Below are positions 7,962-15,399 of a stretch of 35,056 nucleotides of DNA, in pieces. Location: assembly GCA_028275105.1 (NCBI GenBank), contig JAQCNI010000014.1, positions 1 through 35,056 on the forward strand. Reading direction: 5' to 3'. The notes beneath the pieces were generated by a model. The model ran no database searches. It was not told the origin of the DNA and was given only the letters and a program-made list of their open reading frames with translations. This DNA is from Halorubrum sp. GTDB lineage: Archaea; Halobacteriota; Halobacteria; Halobacteriales; Haloferacaceae. Within the stretch, counting starts at the first letter, position 1; every line of letters starts with the position of its first letter. The position numbers and the translations under genes were made by a program.

Positions 7962-8774
7962 ATGAACTGCGGGCGGTGTGGAACCCCCCTCGACAAGCCC
8001 GGGGACTACTGTCTCACCTGTAACACCGCCAACAGCGACGCCGTCGTCGTCGAGTTCGCCGAGGATCGCGCCGATCTGACGATGCTCGACGAGGACGAGG
8101 TCGTCGGACACACGGCGGTCACGACCCGGCCCGAACACGACACGGAGTTGACGCGCGTACAACTGCGCAACTTCGCCGGACGCGTCGCCGACGAGGTCCG
8201 CCGCAAACGCCCGGAGACGGTGTACGCGGCGGGGGAACGCGACCCCATCCGGGAGACGCGCCGGCAGGTCCACCACGAGTTCTACCGGGTTCCCGAGGGC
8301 GGGGGGAAGGACAGCCGCGGGGGGAACGGAGGCGGCCGCGGAAACCGCAACGACCCGGACCACGACGGCGACGGCGACGCCGCGAGCGACGTCGTCGAGT
8401 GGGTGCTCGCGCGCCGCGGAGACCGGACGCTGGCGGTCGTCGAGACTCCGCCCCGCGAGAAGATCGGCGGATCACACTCGACGCTCATCGGCGACCGAAA
8501 GGGCCGCCGGGCCGTCCGGACGGTCGCCGAACACCCCCACGTCAAGAAGATCGTCCCCGGCCCGATCGACGCCGGCGGGACGGGGTCACGGACGGGGCTC
8601 CGGGCGAAGGCGACGCGGGCGGGGACGAACGGGAACGTTCGGCTCCTCCTGCGCGACGGCTCCAGCGTCCAGGAGAATCGGATCGTGACGACCGCGATGG
8701 ACCGCGAGACGGGCGAGCGCGTCCGCGAGGACCTAAACGAGGCGCTTCGGGAGGCCGGCCTCCAAGACGGATAG
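7962..8774 (+). CDS. DUF2103-like predicted metal-binding protein
   Basis: The product has 270 residues. The N-terminus is a zinc ribbon (CGRCGTPLDKPGDYCLTC: four cysteines in two CxxC pairs, residues 3-21). A Gly/Asn/Asp-rich low-complexity linker occupies residues about 112-138. The C-terminal 130 residues carry the block EKIGGSHSTLIGDRKGRRAV, KKIVPGPID, and SSVQENRIVTTAMDRETGERV, which I recognise as the archaeal DUF2103 type, described as a predicted metal-binding domain of unknown function. The start is the ATG at 7962, about 27 bp from a CTTTTAC TATA-like box; the frame is open upstream through the SRP RNA but that part is not coding. Its place directly after the SRP RNA gene may be chance. 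Confidence 0.8.
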   Translation: MNCGRCGTPLDKPGDYCLTCNTANSDAVVVEFAEDRADLTMLDEDEVVGHTAVTTRPEHDTELTRVQLRNFAGRVADEVRRKRPETVYAAGERDPIRETRRQVHHEFYRVPEGGGKDSRGGNGGGRGNRNDPDHDGDGDAASDVVEWVLARRGDRTLAVVETPPREKIGGSHSTLIGDRKGRRAVRTVAEHPHVKKIVPGPIDAGGTGSRTGLRAKATRAGTNGNVRLLLRDGSSVQENRIVTTAMDRETGERVREDLNEALREAGLQDG

Positions 8775-8802
8775 CGCATGAAACCATTCGCAGTGATCAG
8801 TG

Positions 8803-10110
8803 TCAGTCCTCGACCCCGGGCTCCGGTGCGGGCTCAGCCGCACAGCGGTTCGGGCCGAGTTCGAGTTCGATCGCGGCGACCGCATCCGACGGCCACTCCA
8901 CCCCGCGGTTGGCCGCGATCACCGACGCGTAGTTCGGCGGCTTCTCCGGCAGCGTCGCCGTGATCTCCTCGACGAACGCCTCCCGGTCCCGACCGAGGAG
9001 ATCGATCCCGGCCCGCGTCTCGCCCACCGTCGTCGCTACGGGTTCGCCGGGAACGACCCCGTCGGTCGTTCCGTCGGAGGCGACCGAGAAGTGGCCGGGC
9101 AGCACGACGACGTCGTCGGGCTCCGCGAGGAGGGTCCCGTGGAGCGAGTCGTAGAGCCGCTCCGCGCCGGTTCGCGCGCCGGCCGACTCCCGTTTCACTC
9201 CCTCGGCGGCGGAGGTCTCTCCGGTTCCGTCGCCGGGCGCGAACTGGAGTTCCGTCCGGCCGACGCCGTCGGTAAAGAGGGTGTCACCGGTGAGCACGGC
9301 GGAGCACCCGACGAGGTAACTCGCGGCACCCTCGGTGTGACCGGGGGTCGCGAGCGCCTTCAGGTCAACGCCGCCGACGTCGAGAGTTCCGTTGCGCTCG
9401 ATTGCCTCGAAGTCGTAGGCCACGTCGCGCGCGGCGGCCGCAGCCGGGAGAACGTAGGGAACGCCCAGCGCGTCCGCTAATGTACGGCCGCCGGAGAGGT
9501 GGTCGGCGTGAACGTGAGTGTCGAGTACGGCCGTGATCGACGCGTCGTGTTCGGCGGCCGCGGCCCGCCACTCCTCGCCGTGGCGGGAAACGTCGACCGC
9601 GATGGCAACGCGGGAGTCACCGGAATCGGGGACTACGATGCGGTCGCCGTCCTCGCTTCGGTCGCTGCCCTCGTATCCACCCACCACGAGATACCCCAGA
9701 CAGCCCTTCGCGCGGCGTTGGATCTGGACGACGTCGAGGGCGTCGTCGCCGACGCCCGGGAGGGGAATCGTGACGCGGTCGTAGACGGCCGACCAGCCGC
9801 GCATGCCGTCGTCGATGGCGTAGACGTCCTCGTAGCCGGCGGCGTCAAGCTCGTCCGCGAGCATGTATGAGGACTGTCCCTTCGCGCAGACGGTCACGAC
9901 CGTCTCCGTGGGGGCAAGTCCGGTCGCGTCCGCGAAGTCGGCGAGGTCGAACGCGTGAAACGGCTTGTAGACGTAGTTGATCGAGCCGGCGATCCGCCAG
10001 CCCGCATAGCTCTTTTCGGGTCTGGTGTCGACGACGGCAAAGGAGCGCTCCCCTCGCCGTGCCGCATCGACCATGTCACGGAACTTGCTTGCGGATATCG
10101 TCTCGACCAT
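8803..10110 (-). CDS. Rhodanese-metallo-beta-lactamase fusion (persulfide dioxygenase-like)
   Basis: The product has 435 residues. The start MVETISASKF at 10110 is supported by a TTTT-type box about 26 bp upstream (nt 10132-10139). Residues about 1-112 form a rhodanese domain with active-site Cys75 in VCAKGQSSYMLA. After a linker with CLGYLV, residues about 150-435 form a metallo-beta-lactamase hydrolase: THVHADHL (H199, H201, D203, H204), a later TPGHTEG histidine, GDTLF aspartate and LPGHF histidine. ETHE1-type members oxidise glutathione or low-molecular-weight persulfides to sulfite, and rhodaneses move sulfane sulfur, so the fusion probably handles sulfane sulfur in the cytoplasm. Here the rhodanese is N-terminal, whereas bacterial fusions often carry it C-terminal. 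It is divergent from the MinD-like gene. Confidence 0.9.
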   Translation of the reverse strand: MVETISASKFRDMVDAARRGERSFAVVDTRPEKSYAGWRIAGSINYVYKPFHAFDLADFADATGLAPTETVVTVCAKGQSSYMLADELDAAGYEDVYAIDDGMRGWSAVYDRVTIPLPGVGDDALDVVQIQRRAKGCLGYLVVGGYEGSDRSEDGDRIVVPDSGDSRVAIAVDVSRHGEEWRAAAAEHDASITAVLDTHVHADHLSGGRTLADALGVPYVLPAAAAARDVAYDFEAIERNGTLDVGGVDLKALATPGHTEGAASYLVGCSAVLTGDTLFTDGVGRTELQFAPGDGTGETSAAEGVKRESAGARTGAERLYDSLHGTLLAEPDDVVVLPGHFSVASDGTTDGVVPGEPVATTVGETRAGIDLLGRDREAFVEEITATLPEKPPNYASVIAANRGVEWPSDAVAAIELELGPNRCAAEPAPEPGVED

Positions 10111-10248
10111 ACCGGGGTGTTGATCGGAGCGACCAAAACGCTGTTCTTGAGCACGTTCCGACGGCGGGGAAGCCACGAGGGCGACGGCAGCCGATGAGAC
10201 GTTCTCCCCGGGGTAGTGGTGGGGCTTGCCAATACGAGGAATGGACAG

Positions 10249-10256
10249 CTTTTAGC
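10249..10256 (+). promoter_or_regulatory. TATA-like box of the MinD-like gene
   Basis: CTTTTAGC about 27 bp before the ATG at 10279, the same spacing as other leaderless promoters in the window. Confidence 0.55.
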
Positions 10257-10278
10257 AGGGTGACGCGGACGAACGAGC

Positions 10279-11046
10279 ATGGTCGAAGCGTTCGCCGTCG
10301 CCAGCGGCAAGGGCGGCACCGGCAAGACGACGAGCACGCTCGCACTCGGGATGGCGCTGGCCGACGAGCACGACGTGACCGTCGTCGACGCCGACACGGG
10401 GATGGCGAACCTGCTGTTTCACGCCGGGCTCGACGACGCCACGGTCACCCTCCACGACATGCTCGTCGCGGGGACCGCGACCGACGTCGCGGAGGCGACC
10501 TACGACCGGTTCGGGCTGTCGGTCGTCCCCTGTGGCACGTCGCTTGCGGGGTTCGAGGCGGCGGAACCGGGGCGGCTGCGGTCGGTCGTCGCCGAGCTCG
10601 CGGGCGACACCGACGTGTTATTGTTGGACTCGCCGGCCGCGCTCGGATCGAAGTCGGCGGTGTTGCCGATCGTCCTCGCCGACCGGTCCGTGATCGTCGT
10701 GGAACCGACGATCCCCGCGCTGTCGGACGGCCTGAAGGTTCAGGAGTACGCCCGCTCGTACGGCACAAACACGGCGGGCGTGCTGCTCAACAAGGTCCGG
10801 GACTCCGCCGCCAACGTTGCCGAGCGGGCCGGCCGTCACTTCGGTGGCCCGGTGCTCGCCGGAATCCCCGACAGCGACGTCGTCCGGGCGGCACGCCGTG
10901 CGGGCGAACCCCTGCTCGCACACGCGCCCGGCAGCGAGGCCGCAACGCGGTATCGCGAGGCGGCCGCGCGGCTGGACGTGCGCGACGGCGACGGTGACGC
11001 GGTGGCGGCCCGGTTCGAGAGCGCGGTCATCCCGGACACGCCATGA
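10279..11046 (+). CDS. MinD/ParA-like P-loop ATPase
   Basis: The product has 255 residues. The deviant Walker A motif GKGGTGKTT (residues 10-18, with the signature first lysine) is followed by VVDADTGMANL (Walker A' region) and LLLDSPAALGS (Walker B), then SVIVVEPTIPALSDGLKVQEYA and VLLNKV (base-binding Asn-Lys). These are features of MinD/ParA ATPases, which dimerise on ATP to position cell or DNA structures. Haloarchaea have several MinD paralogues used in positioning motility and chemotaxis arrays; a plasmid ParA role is unlikely because no ParB gene or centromere-like repeat is next to it. It lacks an obvious C-terminal amphipathic membrane-targeting helix. The next gene starts 19 nt later and is probably its functional partner. 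Confidence 0.9.
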   Translation: MVEAFAVASGKGGTGKTTSTLALGMALADEHDVTVVDADTGMANLLFHAGLDDATVTLHDMLVAGTATDVAEATYDRFGLSVVPCGTSLAGFEAAEPGRLRSVVAELAGDTDVLLLDSPAALGSKSAVLPIVLADRSVIVVEPTIPALSDGLKVQEYARSYGTNTAGVLLNKVRDSAANVAERAGRHFGGPVLAGIPDSDVVRAARRAGEPLLAHAPGSEAATRYREAAARLDVRDGDGDAVAARFESAVIPDTP

Positions 11047-11065
11047 TGCGGCCAGGGAGCGCGTC

Positions 11066-11740
11066 ATGACCCGATCGGAGGACGCGTCGGAGCTCCGTAT
11101 CCCGAAGGGGAACCTCCTGCGCTCCCGGGTCGTTTCGGACGTCGGAACGCCGCTGTCGACCGCGCTCGATCGGGATCTGACCGGATACGCGACGCTCGTT
11201 CCGCGCGAGACCCTGTTGCGCTCCGGCGACGTCCGCGGCGTGATCACCTTCGCCGACGGCATCCCCGTCCTCGCGTACAATACGGTGACCGACAGTGGGG
11301 GTGCGGACGCGCTCGCCGAACTCGCCGTCCCGGGGCCGTACCGGGTCGAACTGTACGCGGTCGGGGCGGACGCTCTGGAGGGGGCACATGCCGAGGCGGC
11401 GCTCCGGGTCCCGCCGGCCGCGGCCGCGACCGAACTCGCGGACGACCCGAGGTTGGCCGAGCGGACCCGCGAGGCCGCGCCGGCGGGGCGGCTCGACGGT
11501 GACGATGGGGACGACACCGACGTGGTTGCGGCGTTTCTCGACGACGATGAACGGATCGAGGCGATCCGCGAACGGGCGCAAGCGGAGGCCCGCCAACGCG
11601 CGAGCGAGTGGGGATTGGACGAGGCGCTCGATGACGGCGGGGCGGGCGAAACCGGCGAGACCGGCGGAACCGATGGAGCCGACGATACCGGTGGAACGGT
11701 CGACGGCGGCAAGCCGAACGGATCGGCCGACCGAACGTGA
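11066..11740 (+). CDS. Unknown protein paired with the MinD-like ATPase
   Basis: The product has 224 residues. Residues about 40-100 contain GDVRGVITFADGIPVLAYNT followed by GGADALAELAVPGPYRVELY. This pattern (short strand, G-x-P/I-V-x-A turn, then a small-residue helix with A-L and a closing strand) resembles the DUF4388/PATAN-type sensory domain, an inference from pattern only. Residues about 150-190 are a charged helix (DDDERIEAIRERAQAEARQR) that could form a coiled coil. The last 35 residues are a Gly/Thr/Asp low-complexity tail. No membrane segment is seen. With a 19-nt gap to the ATPase gene and no promoter between them, the two form an operon; the product may be a cargo adaptor or regulator of the ATPase. 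Confidence 0.78.
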   Translation: MTRSEDASELRIPKGNLLRSRVVSDVGTPLSTALDRDLTGYATLVPRETLLRSGDVRGVITFADGIPVLAYNTVTDSGGADALAELAVPGPYRVELYAVGADALEGAHAEAALRVPPAAAATELADDPRLAERTREAAPAGRLDGDDGDDTDVVAAFLDDDERIEAIRERAQAEARQRASEWGLDEALDDGGAGETGETGGTDGADDTGGTVDGGKPNGSADRT

Positions 11741-11811
11741 GATCGACGGCACCCTGAGCGAGGGGTTTCCGGCGTCGGCGAACCGCGGGACGAGGTCGGC
11801 AACGGCGGAGC

Positions 11812-11818
11812 CGTTTTG
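11812..11818 (+). promoter_or_regulatory. TATA-like box before the ATC-start gene
   Basis: CGTTTTG, centred about 27-28 bp upstream of the ATC at 11842. This is the distance at which other genes in the window place their start codon, and it marks 11842 as the likely transcription and translation start. Confidence 0.45.
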
Positions 11819-11841
11819 CCCCCGCCGACCGTACGGAGTCC

Positions 11842-12567
11842 ATCACCGTCCTCCACCTGCTTCGGCTGACGACGCCCGAAGATTTCGCCGAGTGGTACGC
11901 CGCGGGCCGCGCGTACACCCGCCGGGTCGCCGCCGGCATGGGGTTTCCGGGAGCCGACGCGCTCGACGGGGACCGGATCGCGGCCGTAATAGCGGACGGG
12001 CCGACCGGCCTTGGGCCGAACGCGGCTCGGTCGGTGGCGACGACGCTGCTCGCCGACGGGGCCTTCTCCGAGCCGTTCTGCGAGTGGATGCCCCCGTGGT
12101 ACGAACTCGGGCTGATCGCGCCGGTCCGGTACGCCGACCGGCGCCTCCGGCGGGTCGCGGGCGAGGTCGCGGCCGCCGCGGGGGTCACCGCGACGGCCCC
12201 GCGGTTCTCGCGTCCCCGTGACGTCGTCGTCGACGGCGACCCCGCGCTCGCCGGCGTGTCCGGGTTCCGCGAGCGATTCGTGTGTGCGGCCGCGCTGCTC
12301 CACCTGGAGTGGTTCGTCCACGTCGCGGTCGCCGACGGAATCGAGGTCCCGGACGGCCTCGTGGACCGGACCCGCGAGGAATCGATGTCGTACTACGCGG
12401 GCGACCGTGACCGGCTCTCTCCGGACGTGAGGCGGTTCCAGCGGCTCCTGTTCACCGACGACGCGTGGGCCGCGCGGGTCGACGACGCCTACGGACTCGA
12501 TAGCCGGCTGTTCGACTGGTGGGCGCGGATCCTTCGTGAGGAGGGACGACGGCTTTCACCGGGCTGA
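11842..12567 (+). CDS. Haloarchaeal-type protein of unknown function with probable ATC start
   Basis: The product has 241 residues if read from the ATC at 11842 or 209 from the first ATG at 11938. The 32 residues before that ATG (TVLHLLRLTTPEDFAEWYAA and on) look like genuine protein, with a beta strand then a helix, and the frame has no ATG, GTG or TTG between the stop at 11755-11757 and 11938. The TATA-like box at 11812 also points to 11842. The rest is rich in Trp and Phe (FCEWMPPWYELGLIAPVRYADRR, LHLEWFVHVAVADGIEV, RLFDWWARILREEGRR), soluble and mostly helical. I do not recognise the family. A point change of ATG to ATC, or a real ATC start, are both possible. Confidence 0.75.
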   Translation: MTVLHLLRLTTPEDFAEWYAAGRAYTRRVAAGMGFPGADALDGDRIAAVIADGPTGLGPNAARSVATTLLADGAFSEPFCEWMPPWYELGLIAPVRYADRRLRRVAGEVAAAAGVTATAPRFSRPRDVVVDGDPALAGVSGFRERFVCAAALLHLEWFVHVAVADGIEVPDGLVDRTREESMSYYAGDRDRLSPDVRRFQRLLFTDDAWAARVDDAYGLDSRLFDWWARILREEGRRLSPG

Positions 12568-12590
12568 CGGGTCGGCGACGGCCGAACGCA

Positions 12591-12618
12591 TGTTACAACC
12601 CCTGTAACGTGTTACAGG
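12591..12618. promoter_or_regulatory. Palindromic operator-like element
   Basis: The perfect inverted repeat CCTGTAAC-GT-GTTACAGG (12601-12618) is preceded by a third half-site TGTTACA (12591-12597). A TATA-like ATAAGTATAG follows at 12638-12647. The arrangement fits binding of one or two dimers of a transcription factor next to a core promoter. It does not match the TrmB motif (TACT, spacer, GAGTA) that I recall for haloarchaeal ppsA control. Confidence 0.6.
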
Positions 12619-12730
12619 TGGGATCGTCAGCGCGGAAGATAAGTATAGGTCGGGGGGGACCGAACGACTGGGTACGAACCGTTCGCCGGTTCGTCACGCC
12701 CCGACTGCTTCGGCCCTCCACCATCGCTCG

Positions 12731-12803
12731 CGACCGGACGGGTCGTGTCCCTCGCGACCGGACGGGTCGTGTCCCTCGCGACCGGCACGGGTCGTGTCCC
12801 TCG
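12731..12803. repeat. Three tandem 24-25-bp repeats
   Basis: Copies lie at 12731-12754, 12755-12778 and 12779-12803. The first two are identical; the third has an extra base. Each contains GACGGGTCGTG or the variant GCACGGGTCGTG, then TCCCTCG. They sit between the operator-like element and ppsA. Confidence 0.85.
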
Positions 12804-12971
12804 CATCCGCCTCTCCGCTACGGTCGACCGACGAATCGCCGCGAACCACGATCGAACGGTCGGGACCGTCCGGCGTCGGGAACCCCATAACTCGGTCACG
12901 AGTGATATTTTATTCGCGCTTGCGTGGGTCGGAAGCTTCATACGTCGGCTTGCGGAATCTTCGGTATACGA

Positions 12972-15323
12972 ATGGCAGTACTCTGGCTGGACGACGTTGG
13001 CGCCGACGATGTCGGGACCGTCGGCGGCAAGGGTGCTTCGTTGGGTGAACTCACCGACGCCGGCCTGCCCGTCCCGCCCGGATTCGTCGTTACGGCGGGG
13101 ACGTACCGGGCGTTCATCGAGGAGGCCGGAATCGACGAGGAACTGTTCGCGGCCGTCGACGTCGACCCCGAGGACAACGCCGCACTTCGCGAGGCCGAGG
13201 AAACCGCCCGAGAGCTGATCACCGGAACGCCGTTCCCCGAGTCCGTCCGCGAGGAGGTGCTCGAGAGCTACCGAACGATGGGACGCGACGACGAGGAGGC
13301 GTTCGTCGCGGTCCGGTCGTCGGCGACCGCGGAGGATCTCCCGGGCTCCTCGTTCGCCGGCCAGCAGGAGACGTTCCTCAACGTCCGCGGTGACGACTTG
13401 CTTCGGCGGGTCAGGGAGTGCTGGGCCTCGCTGTTCACCCAGCGGGCGATCTACTACCGGCAACAGCGGGGGTTTCCCCACGAGGACGTCGACATCGCCG
13501 TCGTCGTCCAGCGGATGGTCGACGCCGAGAAGTCCGGCGTGCTGTTCACGAGCCACCCCTCGACCGGCGAACCACAGATGACCATCGAGGCCGCCTGGGG
13601 GCTCGGCGAGGCCGTCGTCTCGGGGGCCGTCTCCCCGGACAACTACGTATACGACCGCGGGCGACAAACGGTCGAGGCGGTCACGGTCGCGGATAAAAAA
13701 GTCGAGATGGTCAAGAATCCGGAGACGGGCGAGACGGTCCAACTCGACGTCGAGGACGAACGCCGAACCGACCGCGTCCTCTCCGACGAGGAAATAGCGG
13801 AGCTCGTCGCGCTCGGCGAGCGCGTCGAGGAGCACTACGGGACGCCACAGGACGTCGAGTGGGCGGTCCACGAGGGTGACGTGTACATGCTCCAGTCCCG
13901 GCCGATCACGACGATCCAGGAGGACGACGGGAACGGATCCGGAACGGGAGCCGGAGGCGAAGTCGTCGAGGCGGCGACGGACGGATCGTACGGATCGAAC
14001 GGGACGACGGCGTCCGGAACGGACGGCGAGCGGGACCACGCGGAGGACGTCCTCGTCAACGGGCTCGGCGCGAGTCCCGGGGCCGTCTCGGGAGCGGTCC
14101 GCGTCGTCACGAAGCTCGACCACCTCGACCAAGTTCAGGACGGCGACGTCCTCGTGACGGAGATGACGATGCCCGACATGGTGCCGGCGATGAAACGCGC
14201 CGCCGGGATCGTCACCGACGAAGGGGGAATGACGAGCCACGCCGCGATCATCTCGCGCGAACTCGGCGTCCCCGCCGTCGTGGGGACGGGCGAGGGGACC
14301 CGGATCCTCGAGGACGGACAGGGGATTACGATAGACGGCGAGAAGGGGACCGTCCGTGCCGGGACCGACGACGACGCCGAGCCCGCCGAGGAGTTCGAGC
14401 CCGTCGAGGCCGCGCGCCCGGAGACCCCGGTCAAGCCGATGACCGCGACGGAGGTGAAGGTAAACGTCTCGATCCCGGAGGCGGCCGAGCGCGCGGCCGC
14501 GACCGGCGCCGACGGCGTCGGCCTGCTCCGGATCGAGCACATGGTCCTCTCGCTCGGGAAGACGCCGGAGCGGTACATCGCCGACCACGGCGCGCGCGCC
14601 TACCAAGACGAGCTGATCGACGGGGTCCGCGAGGTCGCCGACGAGTTCTCCCCCCGTCCGGTCAGGGTCCGGACGATCGACGCGCCGACCGACGAGTTCC
14701 GGGACCTCGAGGGCGGCGAGGGCGAGCCCGTCGAACCAAATCCGATGCTCGGCTGGCGCGGGATCCGGCGGAGCCTGGACAAGCCGGAACCGTTCCGACA
14801 GGAGCTCTCGGCGTTCGCGCGGCTCATCGAGATGGGGTACGACAACATCGAGGTGATGGTGCCGCTCGTCAACGACGCCGCCGACGTCGAGGGCGTGAAA
14901 CGGCACATGCGGGAGGTCGGGCTCACCCCCGAGACGAACACGTGGGGCGTGATGATCGAGACGCCGGCGAGCGCGCTCCAGATCGAGGAGCTTGCCGACG
15001 CCGGGATCGACTTCGCCTCGTTCGGCACCAACGACCTCACGCAGTACACGCTCGCGGTTGACCGGAACAACGAGCACGTCGCCAACCAGTTCGACGAGCT
15101 TCATCCCGCCGTGTTGCGGCTGATCGCCGACACGGTCGAGCGCTGCCGCGAACTCGGCGTCGACACCAGCATCTGTGGACAGGCCGGATCGAAACCGGAG
15201 ATGGTCGAGTTCCTCGTCGAGGAAGGGGTCTCGTCGATCTCGGCGAACATCGATGCCGTTCGCGACGTTCAACACGAGGTCAAGCGGGTCGAGCAACGCC
15301 TGCTGCTCGACTCGGTTCGCTGA
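12972..15323 (+). CDS. ppsA: Phosphoenolpyruvate synthase
   Basis: The product has 783 residues, starting MAVLWLDDVG; the upstream in-frame ATG is less likely because conserved PpsA sequence begins here. It makes PEP from pyruvate and ATP, the entry step of gluconeogenesis. Residues about 1-320 are the ATP-grasp nucleotide-binding domain (GGKGASLGEL, AVRSSATAEDLPGSSFAGQQET). A Gly/Ser/Thr/Asp linker follows, then the phosphohistidine swivel domain with the phospho-acceptor His423 in EGGMTSHAAI, and a C-terminal PEP/pyruvate TIM barrel (ADGVGLLRIEHM, NPMLGWRGIRR, SFGTNDLTQYTLAVDR, ICGQAG). The low-complexity linker (about 35 residues, GNGSGTGAGG to GTDGERD) is long for the family. It probably has its own promoter with possible regulation from the upstream palindrome. 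Confidence 0.97.
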   Translation: MAVLWLDDVGADDVGTVGGKGASLGELTDAGLPVPPGFVVTAGTYRAFIEEAGIDEELFAAVDVDPEDNAALREAEETARELITGTPFPESVREEVLESYRTMGRDDEEAFVAVRSSATAEDLPGSSFAGQQETFLNVRGDDLLRRVRECWASLFTQRAIYYRQQRGFPHEDVDIAVVVQRMVDAEKSGVLFTSHPSTGEPQMTIEAAWGLGEAVVSGAVSPDNYVYDRGRQTVEAVTVADKKVEMVKNPETGETVQLDVEDERRTDRVLSDEEIAELVALGERVEEHYGTPQDVEWAVHEGDVYMLQSRPITTIQEDDGNGSGTGAGGEVVEAATDGSYGSNGTTASGTDGERDHAEDVLVNGLGASPGAVSGAVRVVTKLDHLDQVQDGDVLVTEMTMPDMVPAMKRAAGIVTDEGGMTSHAAIISRELGVPAVVGTGEGTRILEDGQGITIDGEKGTVRAGTDDDAEPAEEFEPVEAARPETPVKPMTATEVKVNVSIPEAAERAAATGADGVGLLRIEHMVLSLGKTPERYIADHGARAYQDELIDGVREVADEFSPRPVRVRTIDAPTDEFRDLEGGEGEPVEPNPMLGWRGIRRSLDKPEPFRQELSAFARLIEMGYDNIEVMVPLVNDAADVEGVKRHMREVGLTPETNTWGVMIETPASALQIEELADAGIDFASFGTNDLTQYTLAVDRNNEHVANQFDELHPAVLRLIADTVERCRELGVDTSICGQAGSKPEMVEFLVEEGVSSISANIDAVRDVQHEVKRVEQRLLLDSVR

Positions 15324-15399
15324 GGGCACCCGCGCCCCGCTTTCCCGCCGCAGCCGAGAGCGGAACGGGTAAGAGCCGCCCGGGAAAACAGGGGGGCAG

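Larger units (their letters stand above)
12568..12971. other. Intergenic region before ppsA, about 400 bp, no supported gene
   Basis: It holds a palindromic operator-like element (12591-12618), an AT-rich TATA-like box at 12637-12647, tandem 24-bp repeats (12731-12803), and a strong TATA-like run GATATTTTATT at 12903-12913 that would start a ppsA mRNA with a leader of about 35 nt. Short open frames on both strands are repeat-driven and lack family resemblance. A regulated long leader or a small RNA from the first box cannot be excluded. Confidence 0.65.

Noticed and set aside
7589..8023. Plus-strand frame through the SRP RNA gene
   Set aside because: The stretch matches the conserved 7S RNA, including the helix 8 loop, and the predicted residues are Arg/Pro-rich with no family.
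10279..11046. Plasmid partition ParA
   Set aside because: No ParB-like gene or centromere-type iterons next to it; the neighbour has no DNA-binding motif.
12694..12888. Minus-strand frame with repeated GREGHDPS before ppsA
   Set aside because: The repeat comes from the 24-bp DNA repeats; no plausible start context, and no similar protein is known to me.
12627..15329. Long minus-strand open frame of 900 codons antisense to ppsA
   Set aside because: It mirrors the GC-rich codon bias of ppsA on the other strand, shows Arg/Asp/Val-rich low-complexity residues, and has no recognisable domain; ppsA itself has clear motifs.
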